Under the pieces are notes generated by a model. The model was not told the DNA's origin, did no database searches, and saw only the letters and a list, made by a program, of their open reading frames with translations. Shown here in pieces: positions 34,005-45,198 of a stretch of DNA of 64,000 nucleotides; the first letter of the stretch is position 1, and each line of letters opens with the position of its first letter. The position numbers and the translations under genes are program-made. The DNA lies in NCBI GenBank assembly GCA_025738555.1, contig JAOVFP010000010.1, positions 4,041,501 through 4,105,500 on the forward strand, in the 5' to 3' direction. Origin of the DNA: Cyathus striatus (Eukaryota > Basidiomycota > Agaricomycetes > Agaricales > Nidulariaceae).

Positions 34005-35300
34005 TCATCTAGTTAAAGCATCAGATTTCACACCAAGTTTCCCTGGGCAGAAATGAATAACCAAATTGAACTGAGACAGGTACTCTGACCAACAAGCCTG
34101 GCGGCAAGTAAGGATCTTGGTGGTGGAGAAATACTCTAAGTTTTTATGGTCAGTGACCACATCAATCAGAGTACCAGAACCCTCCAAGTAGTGTCACCAG
34201 ACATGAAAGCTTCAAAAATAGCCAGGAGTTCCTTGTTGTGAGTGTCATAGTTCAGTTCGGGAGAGGTAAATGTATGGGAATTGAATGCAATGGGGTGGAT
34301 ATCACCATCGTCAGCAACAATTGAGAGGATTGCTCTGAGAGTGTAGTCAGAGGTGTCAGTTTCTATGATGATCTGGGCATCAGGAACCCAATGAGTGAGT
34401 ACAGGAGCTGTGGTGAAGGTGTCCTTCAGTTTCTCAAATGCCAAATGGCAAGCCGGAGAAAAGTCCCACTTCAAGCCCTTGCAGGTAAGATGAGTGAGAG
34501 GCACTACTATATCAGAGTAGTGCTGGATAAAGCGCCTATAGAAGTTAGTGAACCCAAGGAAAGACTGAACATCTTTAACCTTCTTAGGCTCAGGCCAATC
34601 CCTAATGGTTTGGACTTTATCCTGGGACATAGTGAGGCCACTTGGAGAAAGGACATAACCTAAATACTCAACAGATTCAGAGTGGAATTCACACTTGTCC
34701 ACCCAGGCATAGAGCCCATGTTGGCATAAATGCTTAAGAACTTCTCTAACATGCCATTTGTGCTCCTCAAGACTATCAGAGTAGATTAGTATATTATCAA
34801 GGTAGACTGTAATGCACACATTGAGCATGTCCTTGAAGATGTCATTCATGAAATGTTGGAAAGCTGCAGGTGCATTGGTGAGTCCAAATAGCATAACTAG
34901 CCATTCAAACAAGCCATAGTGAGTGCAAAAAGCAGTCTTCCACTCATCTCCATCAGCAATATGGACTAAGTGATAAGCATGGTGGAGATCAATCTTGGTG
35001 TAGATTCTAGCCTTGCAAGGAGAGTCAAGGAGGTCAGAAATAAGAGGAAGGGGATATCAATCCTTTTTGGAGATTGCATTAAGCCCATGGAAATTGACAC
35101 AAAGTTGAAGAGATCCATCCTTCTTCTGGACAAAGAGCACTGGTGCTCCATGTTGAGAATGAGAAGGATGAACAAAACCAATCCTGAGATGTTTGTCAAT
35201 GAACTCTTGTAGAGAGGCCAACTCAGACTGTGAGAGTAAATACATAGTACCAACTGGAGGAGATGTACCTTCCTTCAAGTTGATCCAGAGATTGTAAGGG
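34005..35300 (-). pseudogene. Gypsy reverse transcriptase and RNase H
   Basis: RT runs from FVHPSHSQHGAPVLFVQKKD through CVNFHGLNAISKKD, RIYTKIDLHHAYHLV, FGLTNAPAAFQHFMNDIF and the active site VYLDNILIYSDS. YLDD is changed to YLDN, removing a metal-binding Asp. The connection has FLGFTNFYRRFIQHYSD. RNase H has IIIETDTSDYTLRAILS, then FNSHTFTSPELNYDTHNKELLAI, and after a frameshift near 34180 [15 protein letters not shown], ending KSDALTR. The order and spacing are the standard Ty3/gypsy arrangement. Broken by a stop near 35055 and the frameshift. Confidence 0.85.
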
Positions 35301-35473
35301 CAATGTGGAGCAAGAGTGTCTGCTCATGTTTTGCTGAAGACACCAGTAAACTCATGATATTCCTTCAGAATATTGGAAAGGTCCATAGCTTCTGCAGCCA
35401 TGGCAGTGGCAGAAGCTGAAACTATGGCACTAACTTATATTCTAAACATCTGCAAGCTAGCAAGCTTACTAGC

Positions 35474-36090
35474 TCAGAGAAAAGCTGCAGCATTAATGAG
35501 TAAGATAATAGGAGGTGGACTATTGTCCAACAGAGGAACAGAAGATGAAGCTGGTAATGGAAGGGTTTGCAAAGAGGCTGATGCCTTCAATGCAGGTGTT
35601 GACAAAGATGGAGAAAATTCTCCTGGGACTGGGGTTTGGAAGCCAAGTATACATCTCTCAGTCCAGTCAATCAATGGATTGTGTTGGGAAAGCCAGTTAA
35701 ATCCTAATACCATGGAGCAGGAGGAATTGAGCAGAGTTACATAGAAGTTAATATCCATGCATTCACTAGTAGGAAATGTTACAGATAGTAAAGTACTCTC
35801 TGTAAGTATAGAGTTAGAGGTACTGTCAAATAGTTTCAGTGCAATGGGAGGGACCAGAGTTGTGGGGAGGTTGTGCTCCCTCACAAATGACAAGTCAGCA
35901 AAACAATGAGTTGAACCAGAATCAATAAGAGAGAGTAAAGATAGGGGCATATCTGGCACAGCTGGAGAAAATAAAGTCAAAGGAATATGTATAGCTTGGA
36001 GATCATAAAGAGCAGATGTGTTTAGTCTTATCTCCTTAGGTGCACAGGAGAGATTAACATGGTCCTCAGCCTGTGCAGAGTCACTGGAGC
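35474..36090 (-). pseudogene. Gypsy retropepsin (aspartic protease) region
   Basis: Contains SLIDSGSTHCFADLSFV, the D-S-G active site of a retropepsin, followed by VTLLNSSCSMVLGFNWLSQHNP, the conserved I/V-L-G-x-x-W-L strand. Upstream (36000-36090) is linker. The 35300-35470 stretch between protease and RT is decayed. It would cleave the gag-pol polyprotein. Confidence 0.75.
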
Positions 36091-36096
36091 TGCTCT

Positions 36097-37906
36097 CTAT
36101 TTTTTCGAACTCTCAGCTGAGTTTGCTGAGGGAGAAGCCTCAGTAGAGGTGGCAGTGGCCACATGGGCTTTGGCAGCAGAGGCTGCCTTGTGACAGTCCT
36201 TGGCCTGATAGCCAGCATTGCCACAGAATAGGCAAAGCTTCTGGTCTAGGTGATGTTTACATTCTGCCAGGGTAAGCTTCCCATCAGAACCAAGCTTCCT
36301 AGTCAAGTCTTGCACCTTGGACTGGTTCTGCTTTTGCTTGTTCTTGGGTTTCCCTGAAGATGAAGTGGAGTTGGAAAAGGCAGAGGAGGAGGACAAGGAT
36401 GATTGAGTCTTGGAGGAGGAGGAAGAATTTGAAGTTGACTTTGAATTCTGATTGCCCTTGGGCTTCTCTGAAGACTTGGCAGCAGACTTGCTGTGTTTCT
36501 CCTCAATGTTGCACTCAGTATTGTGCTCCCAATCCCTCTAGTCATAGCCCTGGGCTTCCTTCTTAGTCCCAGCAAGAGTCATAGGCTTGCCTTGCTCTCA
36601 ATGAGAGAGAGTGTCCTTCAAACGAGAACAAAGGCTACAATAGTATGCTGAGTTGAGGGCAGCATCATCCCAAGGCATGAGTGTTGCATACTCATTAAAC
36701 TTGATCTCATACATAGTGAGACATTGGTTATCCTCCATGTGGAGGGAGAAGGTGCAAATTTCAGCCTCACCAATAGGGTTGGTATGGCTGAAATTGGTGT
36801 GGAGGAGCTGGACAAAATGGCCCCATGAATCCATCCATGGCTCATAGGCACCATCATCAAGATAGGTGGCAAACAGATTGCTTTCCGAGCCACAGAGGAA
36901 AGTCAATGTGTAGTTGACTTTAGATGCATCGTTCAGGTACAACTGAGGGTCATTCCAGAACTCCAAGCAGACTTGCATAATGAAAGGCTCTAGTTTAAGC
37001 ATGTTGGAACCATTGAAGTTATCTGGCTGGTTAACCTTCTTCCAAATGGGAGAAGGAGGTAGTGGAGGTAGTGGTGGCAGGGCAAAGTAACCCACCACAG
37101 AGGCCACCATTTCCAGGATTTCATCCCTGGTGAAATTGTAGTGGCATCTTGGGCAATGAGGGTCACATTAGTCACCCCTTGAGGGCCTAGAAGAGGAATT
37201 AGAGGGAGGACCTCTGGGGCAATTTGGTCTGCCAGGACCATCACCACTGGCACCTGCCTGCTCATTATCATCCCCTGCATTATTGCCATCATCTCTGGAT
37301 CCAACCATCATTGTCTCCATCTCCGGGTTGATCACCATCATTTCCATTATCATCTGGAGGGTCATTGTTCCCAACTCCAGCAGAATTACCACCAGACAGA
37401 GGTGGAGGTGGAGGTGGTTCTTCACTGCCTGAAGCTACAGGCTGCTGAGTGGTTGGCAAAGTGACTGTGGGTGCTTGCTGCTGGTGAGTGGCTATACCAT
37501 CTGAAGAAAGTTGAGTATCCACTGGTTCTATGGATGCGGTGAGGACAAGGGTGGGGTCAAAAGAAATGCTTAGTGGGATTGGGCATGGTGTGTGCAATTG
37601 ATTGCTGTGAACTGGCTGAAGTTCATGAGCTGCATGATGAGTGGAGGTAATTCTTTCAGAAACAAGAGCACTGGCTGAAGGTGGGGCATTCTGCTGGGAG
37701 AGAGTTGGAGCAGAGTCAACATGATGGGGTGTGCTGGCATTGTTATGTTCACGAGTTTGCTGAGCAGCTAGACAATCACTACAATGCACATTGTTTTGCT
37801 GCTGTTCATGGCTCCTGGCATGTGCAGTCTGAGTCTGCATACAGGTGGCCATGAGGGAAAGAAAAGTGTTATGAGAAGAGGAATCCAAGGTAGTAGTTCT
37901 ATATAC
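36097..37906 (-). pseudogene. Gypsy gag with altered zinc knuckle
   Basis: The N-terminal half (37289-37900) is Gln/His/Ser/Pro-rich, then Gly/Asp/Asn-rich and low-complexity. Then comes a capsid-like helical block (WKKVNQPDNFNGSNMLKLEP, LTFLCGSESNLFATYLDD, MYEIKFNEYATLMPWDDAAL, YYCSLCSRLKDTL). After a break near 36600 there is a Ser/Lys-rich part and a nucleocapsid motif, CLFCGNAGYQAKDC. This is CCHC with His replaced by Tyr, so zinc binding is probably lost. Frames differ between the pieces, so it is dead. The first Met of the original protein may be MATCMQTQ near 37850. Confidence 0.7.
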
Positions 37907-38026
37907 TGTCACAACTGTGCCCCTGGCCTGACTTGGCAGCAGAGTACAAGGGGGTGACTGCAGAGAAACAAAGTGTGAGCAAGAGACAAAAGTGGAGAAT
38001 GATAACTCAGGGGGTAGGACTTTGGC
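37907..38026 (-). repeat. 5' LTR fragment of the ambisense gypsy element
   Basis: TGTCACAACTGTGCCCC and the next 105 bp match the start of the 29657 LTR with roughly 85-90% identity by eye, mostly transitions. The match stops abruptly after GGACTTTGGC, so about 540 bp of the LTR are missing. Confidence 0.75.
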
Positions 38027-38319
38027 TATATAACATAGTCAGAAGTTCCTTTATTCTGTTACAAAAAAATTCTGCATTTGGTTAATACATAAGCTTCTTG
38101 CTCCCTCACTTTTTGATTTATAACTGATGAAAACACAAATCCAACACAAATCTTCATCTTTTCTTGTCTTTCTTTCATCTTTAAACTTTTACATTGTTTA
38201 GTACTGTCTATAGATTTCTTGTTTGAGTGGTGTCATAGTTCTCATTCTGGTTGCAAGTGCCTTCCCACTACTGCTTCTGCTTATTTTTGTGATATGAGCT
38301 TGAGTGATTGGAATGGTAA

Positions 38320-38400
38320 TGAGTCCCCTGTTACAATCAACCATACCAAATTGAGTTCTAGCACAAGATTTTGACACATCACATGATTGGTTCACAAGCC
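38320..38400 (-). repeat. Inverted coding-like remnant, left copy
   Basis: The minus strand encodes SCDVSKSCARTQFGMVDCNRG. The plus strand at 39880-39955 encodes ADVSKSCAST-FGIVSCNRG. At the DNA level about 60 bp are nearly 90% identical in opposite orientation. Protein family not recognised. Confidence 0.6.
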
Positions 38401-39874
38401 AGCTTGAATGGTGCTGTGATGCTTGGAAGGCACTTATATGGCAATCCTTCATGTGATGTTTTCTGTGCTTGCATTTTTGTATGCAACTCCCTAGATACAA
38501 TAGATACATCACTACAGTAGATAATAAGTCTACTATACTTGCCTGTATTTGATATTTTATTGTAGGTAGACATTAAACAGGTGCTTATAAACTGTAGGTA
38601 ACCACATGTCTGCATTTAGTAACAGTAATCTACTAAGAAAATATATATATTCACTGTAGTGTCTAGAAATGACTTTAATTTAATATTTGATTTCAGTAAC
38701 TACTTACTGTATGGCAGTAGCACACTTATCAACATTCATAATAATGCTGTATAAGTATTATAGTTATTGAAATAAAGTTATTGATTTTGTAAATATTTAT
38801 AACTCTTGAGCCTCTTGTGCCATTCACAGAAATTGTTAGCATGTACAGGTAATAGAGTAAAGTAAGAACACTATAGCAGGTAATATGAATAAGTAAATGA
38901 ATAGCTAAATATAGTGTGCTCTGTTCACCTCAGTTCTCATAATGAAGAGAGACAACTGAGGTGGGCAGTAACATCATAATCTACTTTTATACCAGGAAAA
39001 GAATGAAAATTCATAATACAAGATCAAGTCAAGTTAGTAAGGAAAATGGCAGTGCTCTGCCAGCTGAAGTGCTGACATGGCACATCAATTGCATGAGGAT
39101 AGGATGATAAATCTGTGTTCTATAACAGGAATGAGATGAGAGTATAAACCACACACATAGATACTAAATTACTTTTGAGGAAAGTATATGTAGGTACAAC
39201 ATAAATATATTATGTATTTAAACACAGTCTACCTACTGCATACATTAAAAAACATGGTTATAACATTCTGCAAAGTTGTACATTTTAAACACTACATAGA
39301 TATGCATATCTATGCACCTTACAACATGACATCACATGAAATTAATTCATTGGCCAGCAGTAATCCAACATCCAACATGGGTACATATCTATTAACTTAA
39401 GTATAACTACCAGTTTATCAGATAAAATGATTGTTGAAAAGATGGGGAAGAAGAAAGGATCAAGTTCATACCACATGGTGTTGTATTGTATTATCCCACA
39501 AACATAATTTTTGTTTATATAAAAATGTTACTTATGTACATACCGATTTGTAACTTCAATATTGATAAACTATTTCTTAGCTTGACATTCTGGTTGGTGG
39601 ATATTTTTTGGCACAGTTGTAGCTCCCCAGCAGTAATTGTTCATATACTTATCTTAAACACACATACTTTTAACAATGTTACATTACAATCTGTTTCATG
39701 CATTTTATAGCATTGGAAATAAGAATGAGTTCCTCCAATAGAGAAGAAAGAAAATAAATCTGCATTTCATTCCATACTGTACTGCACATTCCCTCTTATC
39801 TCCTTGCACAACTAGCACACAAGGACATTAAGTCAACAGAAGAGGTTTGCTTACATAAAGGCTGCCATCCAAGC

Positions 39875-39955
39875 CAAATCCAAGCTGATGTGTCGAAATC
39901 TTGTGCTAGTACCTAATTTGGTATAGTCAGTTGTAACAGGGGACTATGAACAAGA
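39875..39955 (+). repeat. Inverted coding-like remnant, right copy
   Basis: Counterpart of 38320-38400, with one in-frame stop (codon after AST). The two copies are 1.5 kb apart and inverted. Confidence 0.6.
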
Positions 39956-41552
39956 GGTGTCAGATCTTTTGATCCAGGACATGTATTAGGTAAGGGGGTA
40001 GGTGGGGGGTACCCCTACCAATATGGTTTAGACTTGTAGCATGGCAATATGGCACTGAGACCATGAGATGGCTGGTGTCAACAGCTTGTCGACAACCCTC
40101 CACCAAAGTTAAAGAAATCCTTGAACACGAATAACAACAGGTGGATCAATGAGCCTTTCTTGAATGTGTATGAGAATTGAATTTCTTGACTTCTCACTTT
40201 CAGATAGACACAGTCTTATTTCATTGAATTTGAGTCTGTTGGCTCAACCAATCTTCTAGTCTTGCACTACATATTCAGAAATGCAAAGAATCAGCATTGG
40301 ACTATTGAGAAATTAAATGTGAATGTAAGTTTCACTTTCATGCAAAAAATACAGCGAGCCCGAATATAATATTGCTGATATGGTTTACAAATTGGGCAGT
40401 AATGCAGTGCCCTATGCACCTCAAAGCTTACCCTTTGTGTTTCCTTTGCCCACCACAGTTCTTGACAGATGCCAGGAGTTACAACTTCATGCCTCTTGTG
40501 GAAAGTAGACAACAACAGATTTTTTGTGAATATCAAGGGCTTGTTATTCCTTGAATATTCCTGAAAGCAATGTAGGTCAGAGACTTTGTGGACATTAGTA
40601 TCAATGCCTCAATGCACATCAGATGCAGTGTCTGCCTGTTACTATTCATTCATGATAATTATGGCAATGCACTTTATCAATATATTTCAATACAACCACA
40701 TTCTGCCAGTGCACATGTAAGTACTCTTATTCCACTTGGGCTTCAGTACCCTATCAACCTGCTTGTGGTCACAGAAAAGTAAAATATCAGAATGAACTTA
40801 TGAAAGAGCTGTGTATACTTTCTCTGGGAAGCATGGGCAAACTGGGCTAATAGCACTAACAGATAGCAGGAGTAACAATTACAGTTCAGTAGGGTACTGC
40901 ACAGGTAGAGCAAACCCACATGGGTCACAGGTATGGGTGTCTGCAGGTACAAGTGTGGGTCAGCTTTGCAGTACCCATGACCCGTGGAAACCTGTTGGCA
41001 GCATATGCATTCAAAAACTACATTACTAGCTTGCATTCAATTAGTTATGAAAGTAGAACCAGATTTTCATACAGCATATGTTGACTAATAAGTAAACAAT
41101 ATATTACAATGCTCTGTTTATGCTATACTGCTGTTCTACCTTTTATGCATTTTGTTCAGTCTGCAGGGTTGGATAATATGATCAGAATAACATGTCAGAA
41201 AGTAGACATTCGTAAAATCGCTGTTTCTCCATCAACTTGAGCCCGATTCTTTTTATATTTAGGGTGGTAAGTGTCCTTCTCAGTACGTTTAAAACGCGTC
41301 CAAGACCGGCTCACGCAGTGTCCTGTATCCGTCACAATATATTTTTCCCTTCCTCTCTTCTCCTACTTGTATATTTCAACTTCTCTGCTGTTTATCTTTC
41401 ATTTTATGTTGATTCCTTTCGCAACTTGGCCGTTAGTTAGTGGTAGATTTTATGGTAATAATGCACAGTTAATTATTTCATGTGTTAATCTCGTTACATT
41501 ACTATACAGTTTGCTCTCTTAGCCATCTCTTGTTCACAGATAGCATCGTATT

Positions 41553-41872
41553 CACTCTAAATTTTACCTTTATCCGTTGTCTTTCAGTGTGTCATTATCC
41601 CTAATGTTTATGTATAAAATGTGCTATTAAATATTACACACAGACTTCTGGTTAATGATCTAAAAATTGTACTGTCTTATCTTCCTGCTTATTTGATATT
41701 TATGCAGTGACACACTCTGAATTTTGCTTTTATTCCTTGAAATTCAGTGTGTATTTAGCCCTCACTGTCATATATAAAACAAGTTATTAAATGTTACAAA
41801 TGGAGATCTGGTTAATGTTCTACAAATTGGTTTGTCTCATCTTCCTCATTCAATATTTTCTCAATGACACTG
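41553..41872. repeat. Two-copy tandem duplication, period 160 bp
   Basis: The block starting CACTCTAAATTTTACCTTTA is repeated from 41713 (CACTCTGAATTTTGCTTTTA), including TTCAGTGTGT and TCTGGTTAATG. Diverged, probably old. Confidence 0.6.
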
Positions 41873-42266
41873 TAATTACTCAAGTGATTAGTCTGTCTGT
41901 ACTCATTGTGTTTTATAGATTATAATTAGGTCATACTGGTATATAGGTCAGTACAATTTACAATGAACTACAGCTCTTTTTTTTTGCTTTTACTTATACA
42001 CATATAAATTAGAAGCCAATAAGTAATTGAAACCCACAGGTTACCTACAACCCTTAGGCCCTTTTTGGGTGCATGGGGAAGGGGAGGGGAAGGATCTTGG
42101 GGAGGTGATCCAATGCTATGGCTAGGGGAAGAGCTATTCTCATGGGTTAAGAATTGAGATGTCACAAATGTCACAATGACCCACATGTGCACATGACCAT
42201 TGTAGATCATAGTGTGTTGTTATCATATCGCTATCTTCTATCTATTCTATCAATCTATACCTACTC

Positions 42267-43572
42267 ATGTCTTCCCATACTCTGGATAAAACAAAGAAGA
42301 AGGCTGTTATTGCTGCTGCTACTGCTGCTGCAGTGGCAGTTTTGGAGTATTACAATCAAATTCCAACTCCAATTCCCATACATACTTCAATTCTCACTGG
42401 GCAATGCTGGCTTGATGAGCTTCTCACCAGTGAACATTCTGATCGTATTTTTCACCAACTAGGCCTTTCTCAGGAAGCATTTTCTAGGCTTTCTGCTGAG
42501 CTACAGCTTTACCATGGCTTACAGAGTAGCAAACATGTCTCAGCAGATGAGCAAATTGCCATATTCCTTCATTTTGCACATACTGGTGCAAGCTCTTGGT
42601 CACTTCAAGAGCGATTTCAGCGAAGTGGAGACACCATAAGCAAGTAATACATATTTTATAAACTTTATGAATGATTTTTCTAAGTATTTTAAATACAGAT
42701 ACATCCACAAGATAACAAATATACTTGTTGGATCATTTTATACAATATACATGAAGGCTATGCCTGAAGATGATGTGCCAAAGCAGCTTCAAAATCCGAA
42801 ATTCTCACCTCACTTCAACAATTGTCATGGTGCTATTGATGGAAGTCATGTTCCAGCCTGGGTTGAAGAGGGATCCAGTATTCCCTATCATAACAGAAAA
42901 GGATTTATCTCACAGAATGTTCTTGCAGCTTCTGATTTTGGTGGTAAGTTTATATATATTCTCAGTGGATGGGAAGGAAGTGCTGCAGATTCTCACATTT
43001 TTGACTATGCTCGCAACCATGACTTGAAACTTTCTCCAAACTTGTATTATTTGGCAGATGCTGGCTTTCCATTATGTGATATGCTTCTGACACCATATCA
43101 GGGAAAGTGCTACCATCTGAAAGAGTGGGGTCGTGCTAGTCAAAGGTATATATTATTAATTTGTATCACTGCTCACTAGTACTCAACATATTTTAGACTA
43201 AAAGACTATCAAGAATTATTTAATTTGAGGCATGCTCAAGCATGTAATACAGTGGAACAGATTTTTGGTGTCTACAAGTGCTGTTTTCAAATATTGAAGC
43301 TACCTGTAGAGTATCCACTTGAAATGCAGGCAAAGTTTGTAGCAGCTCTTGGTGCACTTCACAACTTTATGGAAGACTGTGAACCAACAGAAGAAACAGA
43401 TGATGAAAGTGAGAATGAAGAAGACTCAAATATACAAAATAACAATCATCCACCTGAAGTCACTGGAATTTCAGATACAGAACGTAATTGTGCTTCACAA
43501 TGGAGAGATGAAATGGCTCAAAAAATGTGGGATGATTATCAAGCAGAGCTAGAGCAAAGGGAGAATATGTAA
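42267..43572 (+). CDS. PIF/Harbinger transposase (DDE nuclease)
   Basis: Three exons, 42267-42643, 42699-43145 and 43197-43572, with 55- and 51-nt introns, give an open protein of 399 codons. The N-terminus has a helical region (LTGQCWLDELLTSEHSDRIF) and a helix-turn-helix-like stretch (ISADEQ-type SADEQIAIFLHFAHTGASSW...RFQRSGDTISK). The catalytic triad is GAIDGSHVP (Asp), YLADAGFPL (Asp) and ACNTVEQIFGVYK (Glu), which is the DDE_Tnp_4 arrangement. The C-terminus is acidic. Length matches the family. It cleaves and joins transposon ends together with the Myb-like partner encoded at 43723-44812. No stop or frameshift seen; this is the most intact transposase in the window. Confidence 0.9.
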
Positions 43573-43722
43573 TTTCGATTTAAATACAAATAAGTGGCAG
43601 TAGTTGGAATAATGAATGAATATAGTTAGTATTGGCAGATAAAAAATGAGTAACAGTAGTTGGAATAAGGAGTGACAATAGTTAGGATATGAAAGCATAG
43701 AACAGGATACAAAAAAAGACAC

Positions 43723-44812
43723 CTAGAGAGAATTTTCAATCATAGAGTGAAGGTAGGATGTACAAAGTGACTCTCCAGAAATAGAAGTATAAGTATCAAC
43801 TACCTTTATATCAGCAGTAAACAGTCGAAGAGCACAAATTTGCTCCTTCTCAGTGAGACCTACATCATTCTCCACCATCCGAGTAGCCTTTTTATGATGT
43901 TCTGGTGTGCTGAGAACACTTGAATGCATTGAATCTCCAATGTACTGAAGGGCATCAGCAATGCCACTCATTGCCTCTGCTGCATGCTTTGGAGTACTGT
44001 CATTACTCTTCTGATGCTTGAGCTGCTTATATTGCAGCTTTGGAGCAGTATCAGAGTCTGCACACAAATGCTTATGAGAATTTGGAGCAGGAGTTTCCAG
44101 TAAAATAACCTAGAATTGAATTAATAAAATAGAATGTGACAAAGATAAAAAAATATTCACATCATCTGATTCTGTATTATTTTCAGGACTCACAACTTCT
44201 GGTTTCACAATAACACCAGTATGAAAAGCTCCAGCACCAGTTGCTACAGTCTTGCCCACAAGAAACCCAACATCATTGAAGAGGGGAAAGGTTTTCTTGC
44301 ACCATACTGAATATTTCGGATTTTTCTAGCAATAAATCAGCAAGAATAATCCAGTACAAAATCAGTCACATACCTCGAGAAATGCATCCCAAACTTCATC
44401 ACTAGCTGTTACATGCTTTGCAGTATCATCCCACCCAAAATCCGAAAGCCCTTGAAGATATTTGAGCTCATTATACCAGTCTTTCAGCTAAAAGGGGCAG
44501 TGAGAACATAAAATATAATGAAATAGGTGAATAACATACATTACCAAAATGATCCTCACATTTAACAGCAGTCTTCTCTGCACCCTTCTGAGACCCTTTA
44601 TCTGCTAAAGCTGCCTCTACTTTCTTCCAGATTGTGCCCTTCCACCCATTCTCAGCTTGTCAAGAAACCTTCAGATCCTTCATAGTGCTAATGAGGATGG
44701 CATCATCTTCATCAGTCCAAATGCATTGCTTCAGAGGCTTCTTATCTCCTTTTTCAGAAGCCTTCTTCTTAGGTGCAGGAGATGGAGCAGGGTTGGTATT
44801 GACAGATGACAT
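43723..44812 (-). pseudogene. Myb/SANT-like DNA-binding protein of Harbinger element 1
   Basis: Starts MSSVNTNPAPSPAPKKK and has a SANT-type helix set (CIWTDEDDAILISTMKDLK, a stop, then NGWKGTIWKKVEAALADKG). After an intron it continues NELKYLQGLSDFGWDDTAKHVTASDEVWDAFLE, then NPKYSVWCKKTFPLFNDVG, and ends with an Asp/Ser-rich linker and a C-terminal helical region (AMSGIADALQYIGDSMHSS). In PIF/Harbinger elements the Myb-like protein binds the termini and brings the nuclease to the nucleus. One in-frame TGA lies at 44660-44662, so this copy may be dead while the transposase is open. Introns are near 44551, 44376 and 44111. Confidence 0.75.
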
Positions 44813-45198
44813 GAGAAGTGGGTTGAGTATATAAAAATAGAGTCAAATTATGTAGAATTAATGTGGAATAGTGCTGGAATAGTGGGGGAGACAGAGGCTG
44901 CTATGGAATAAGGAAAGGGTGGGAAAACATGGACTGTCATGTCCATCCCCTCCCCAGAATGTATCCGAATGCTGATTTTAGACTGGGCAAGGGCTTAACG
45001 TCAAGAGTTAGGTACCGGTGAAGGATCTGGTTTTGATTTCATCAAATTTGGCGGGTTAACCAGATCCTTCCCCTCCCCTTCCCCATGCACCCAAAAAGGG
45101 CCTTTTAATACCCATGCTAAAAATACCTGTGGGTTCATGGGTAAGGGTTTTGATGGGTATGGGTGTGGGTCAGCCTCAAACTACCCACAGGTTACCCA

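Larger units (their letters stand above)
29657..38026 (-). mobile_element. Ambisense Ty3/gypsy chromovirus-type retrotransposon
   Basis: The left LTR (29657-30317) and a 120-bp right LTR fragment (37907-38026) bracket gag, protease, RT-RNase H, integrase and chromodomain on the minus strand. Between the end of pol and the left (3') LTR lies a separate plus-strand gene (30498-32481). The purine tract AAGGGGGGAATAT on the minus strand abuts the left LTR, fixing leftward polarity. All pol domains carry stops, frameshifts or catalytic changes. The right LTR is truncated, so no target duplication can be checked. I recognise no tRNA primer-binding site next to 37907. Confidence 0.75.
38027..42056. 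other. AT-rich interval without a supported gene
   Basis: No convincing gene. It contains an inverted pair of coding-like remnants (38320-38400 and 39875-39955), a cluster of GGGTACAGG/TGGGTCA-type short repeats (40890-40985) and a two-copy tandem duplication (41553-41872). Short open frames are AT-rich and unsupported. It may be old transposon debris plus unique spacer. Confidence 0.5.
42057..45102. mobile_element. PIF/Harbinger DNA transposon 1
   Basis: Terminal inverted repeats of about 42 bp are identical at both ends, starting GGCCCTTTTTGGGTGCATGG (42057) and ending with its complement at 45102. The flanks are TTA on the left and TTT on the right, so the 3-bp TWA-type target duplication of PIF/Harbinger is probably mutated by one base. 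Inside are the two genes typical of the superfamily, converging: a DDE nuclease (42267-43572, plus) and a Myb/SANT-like protein (43723-44812, minus). The perfect termini suggest recent activity. Confidence 0.85.
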
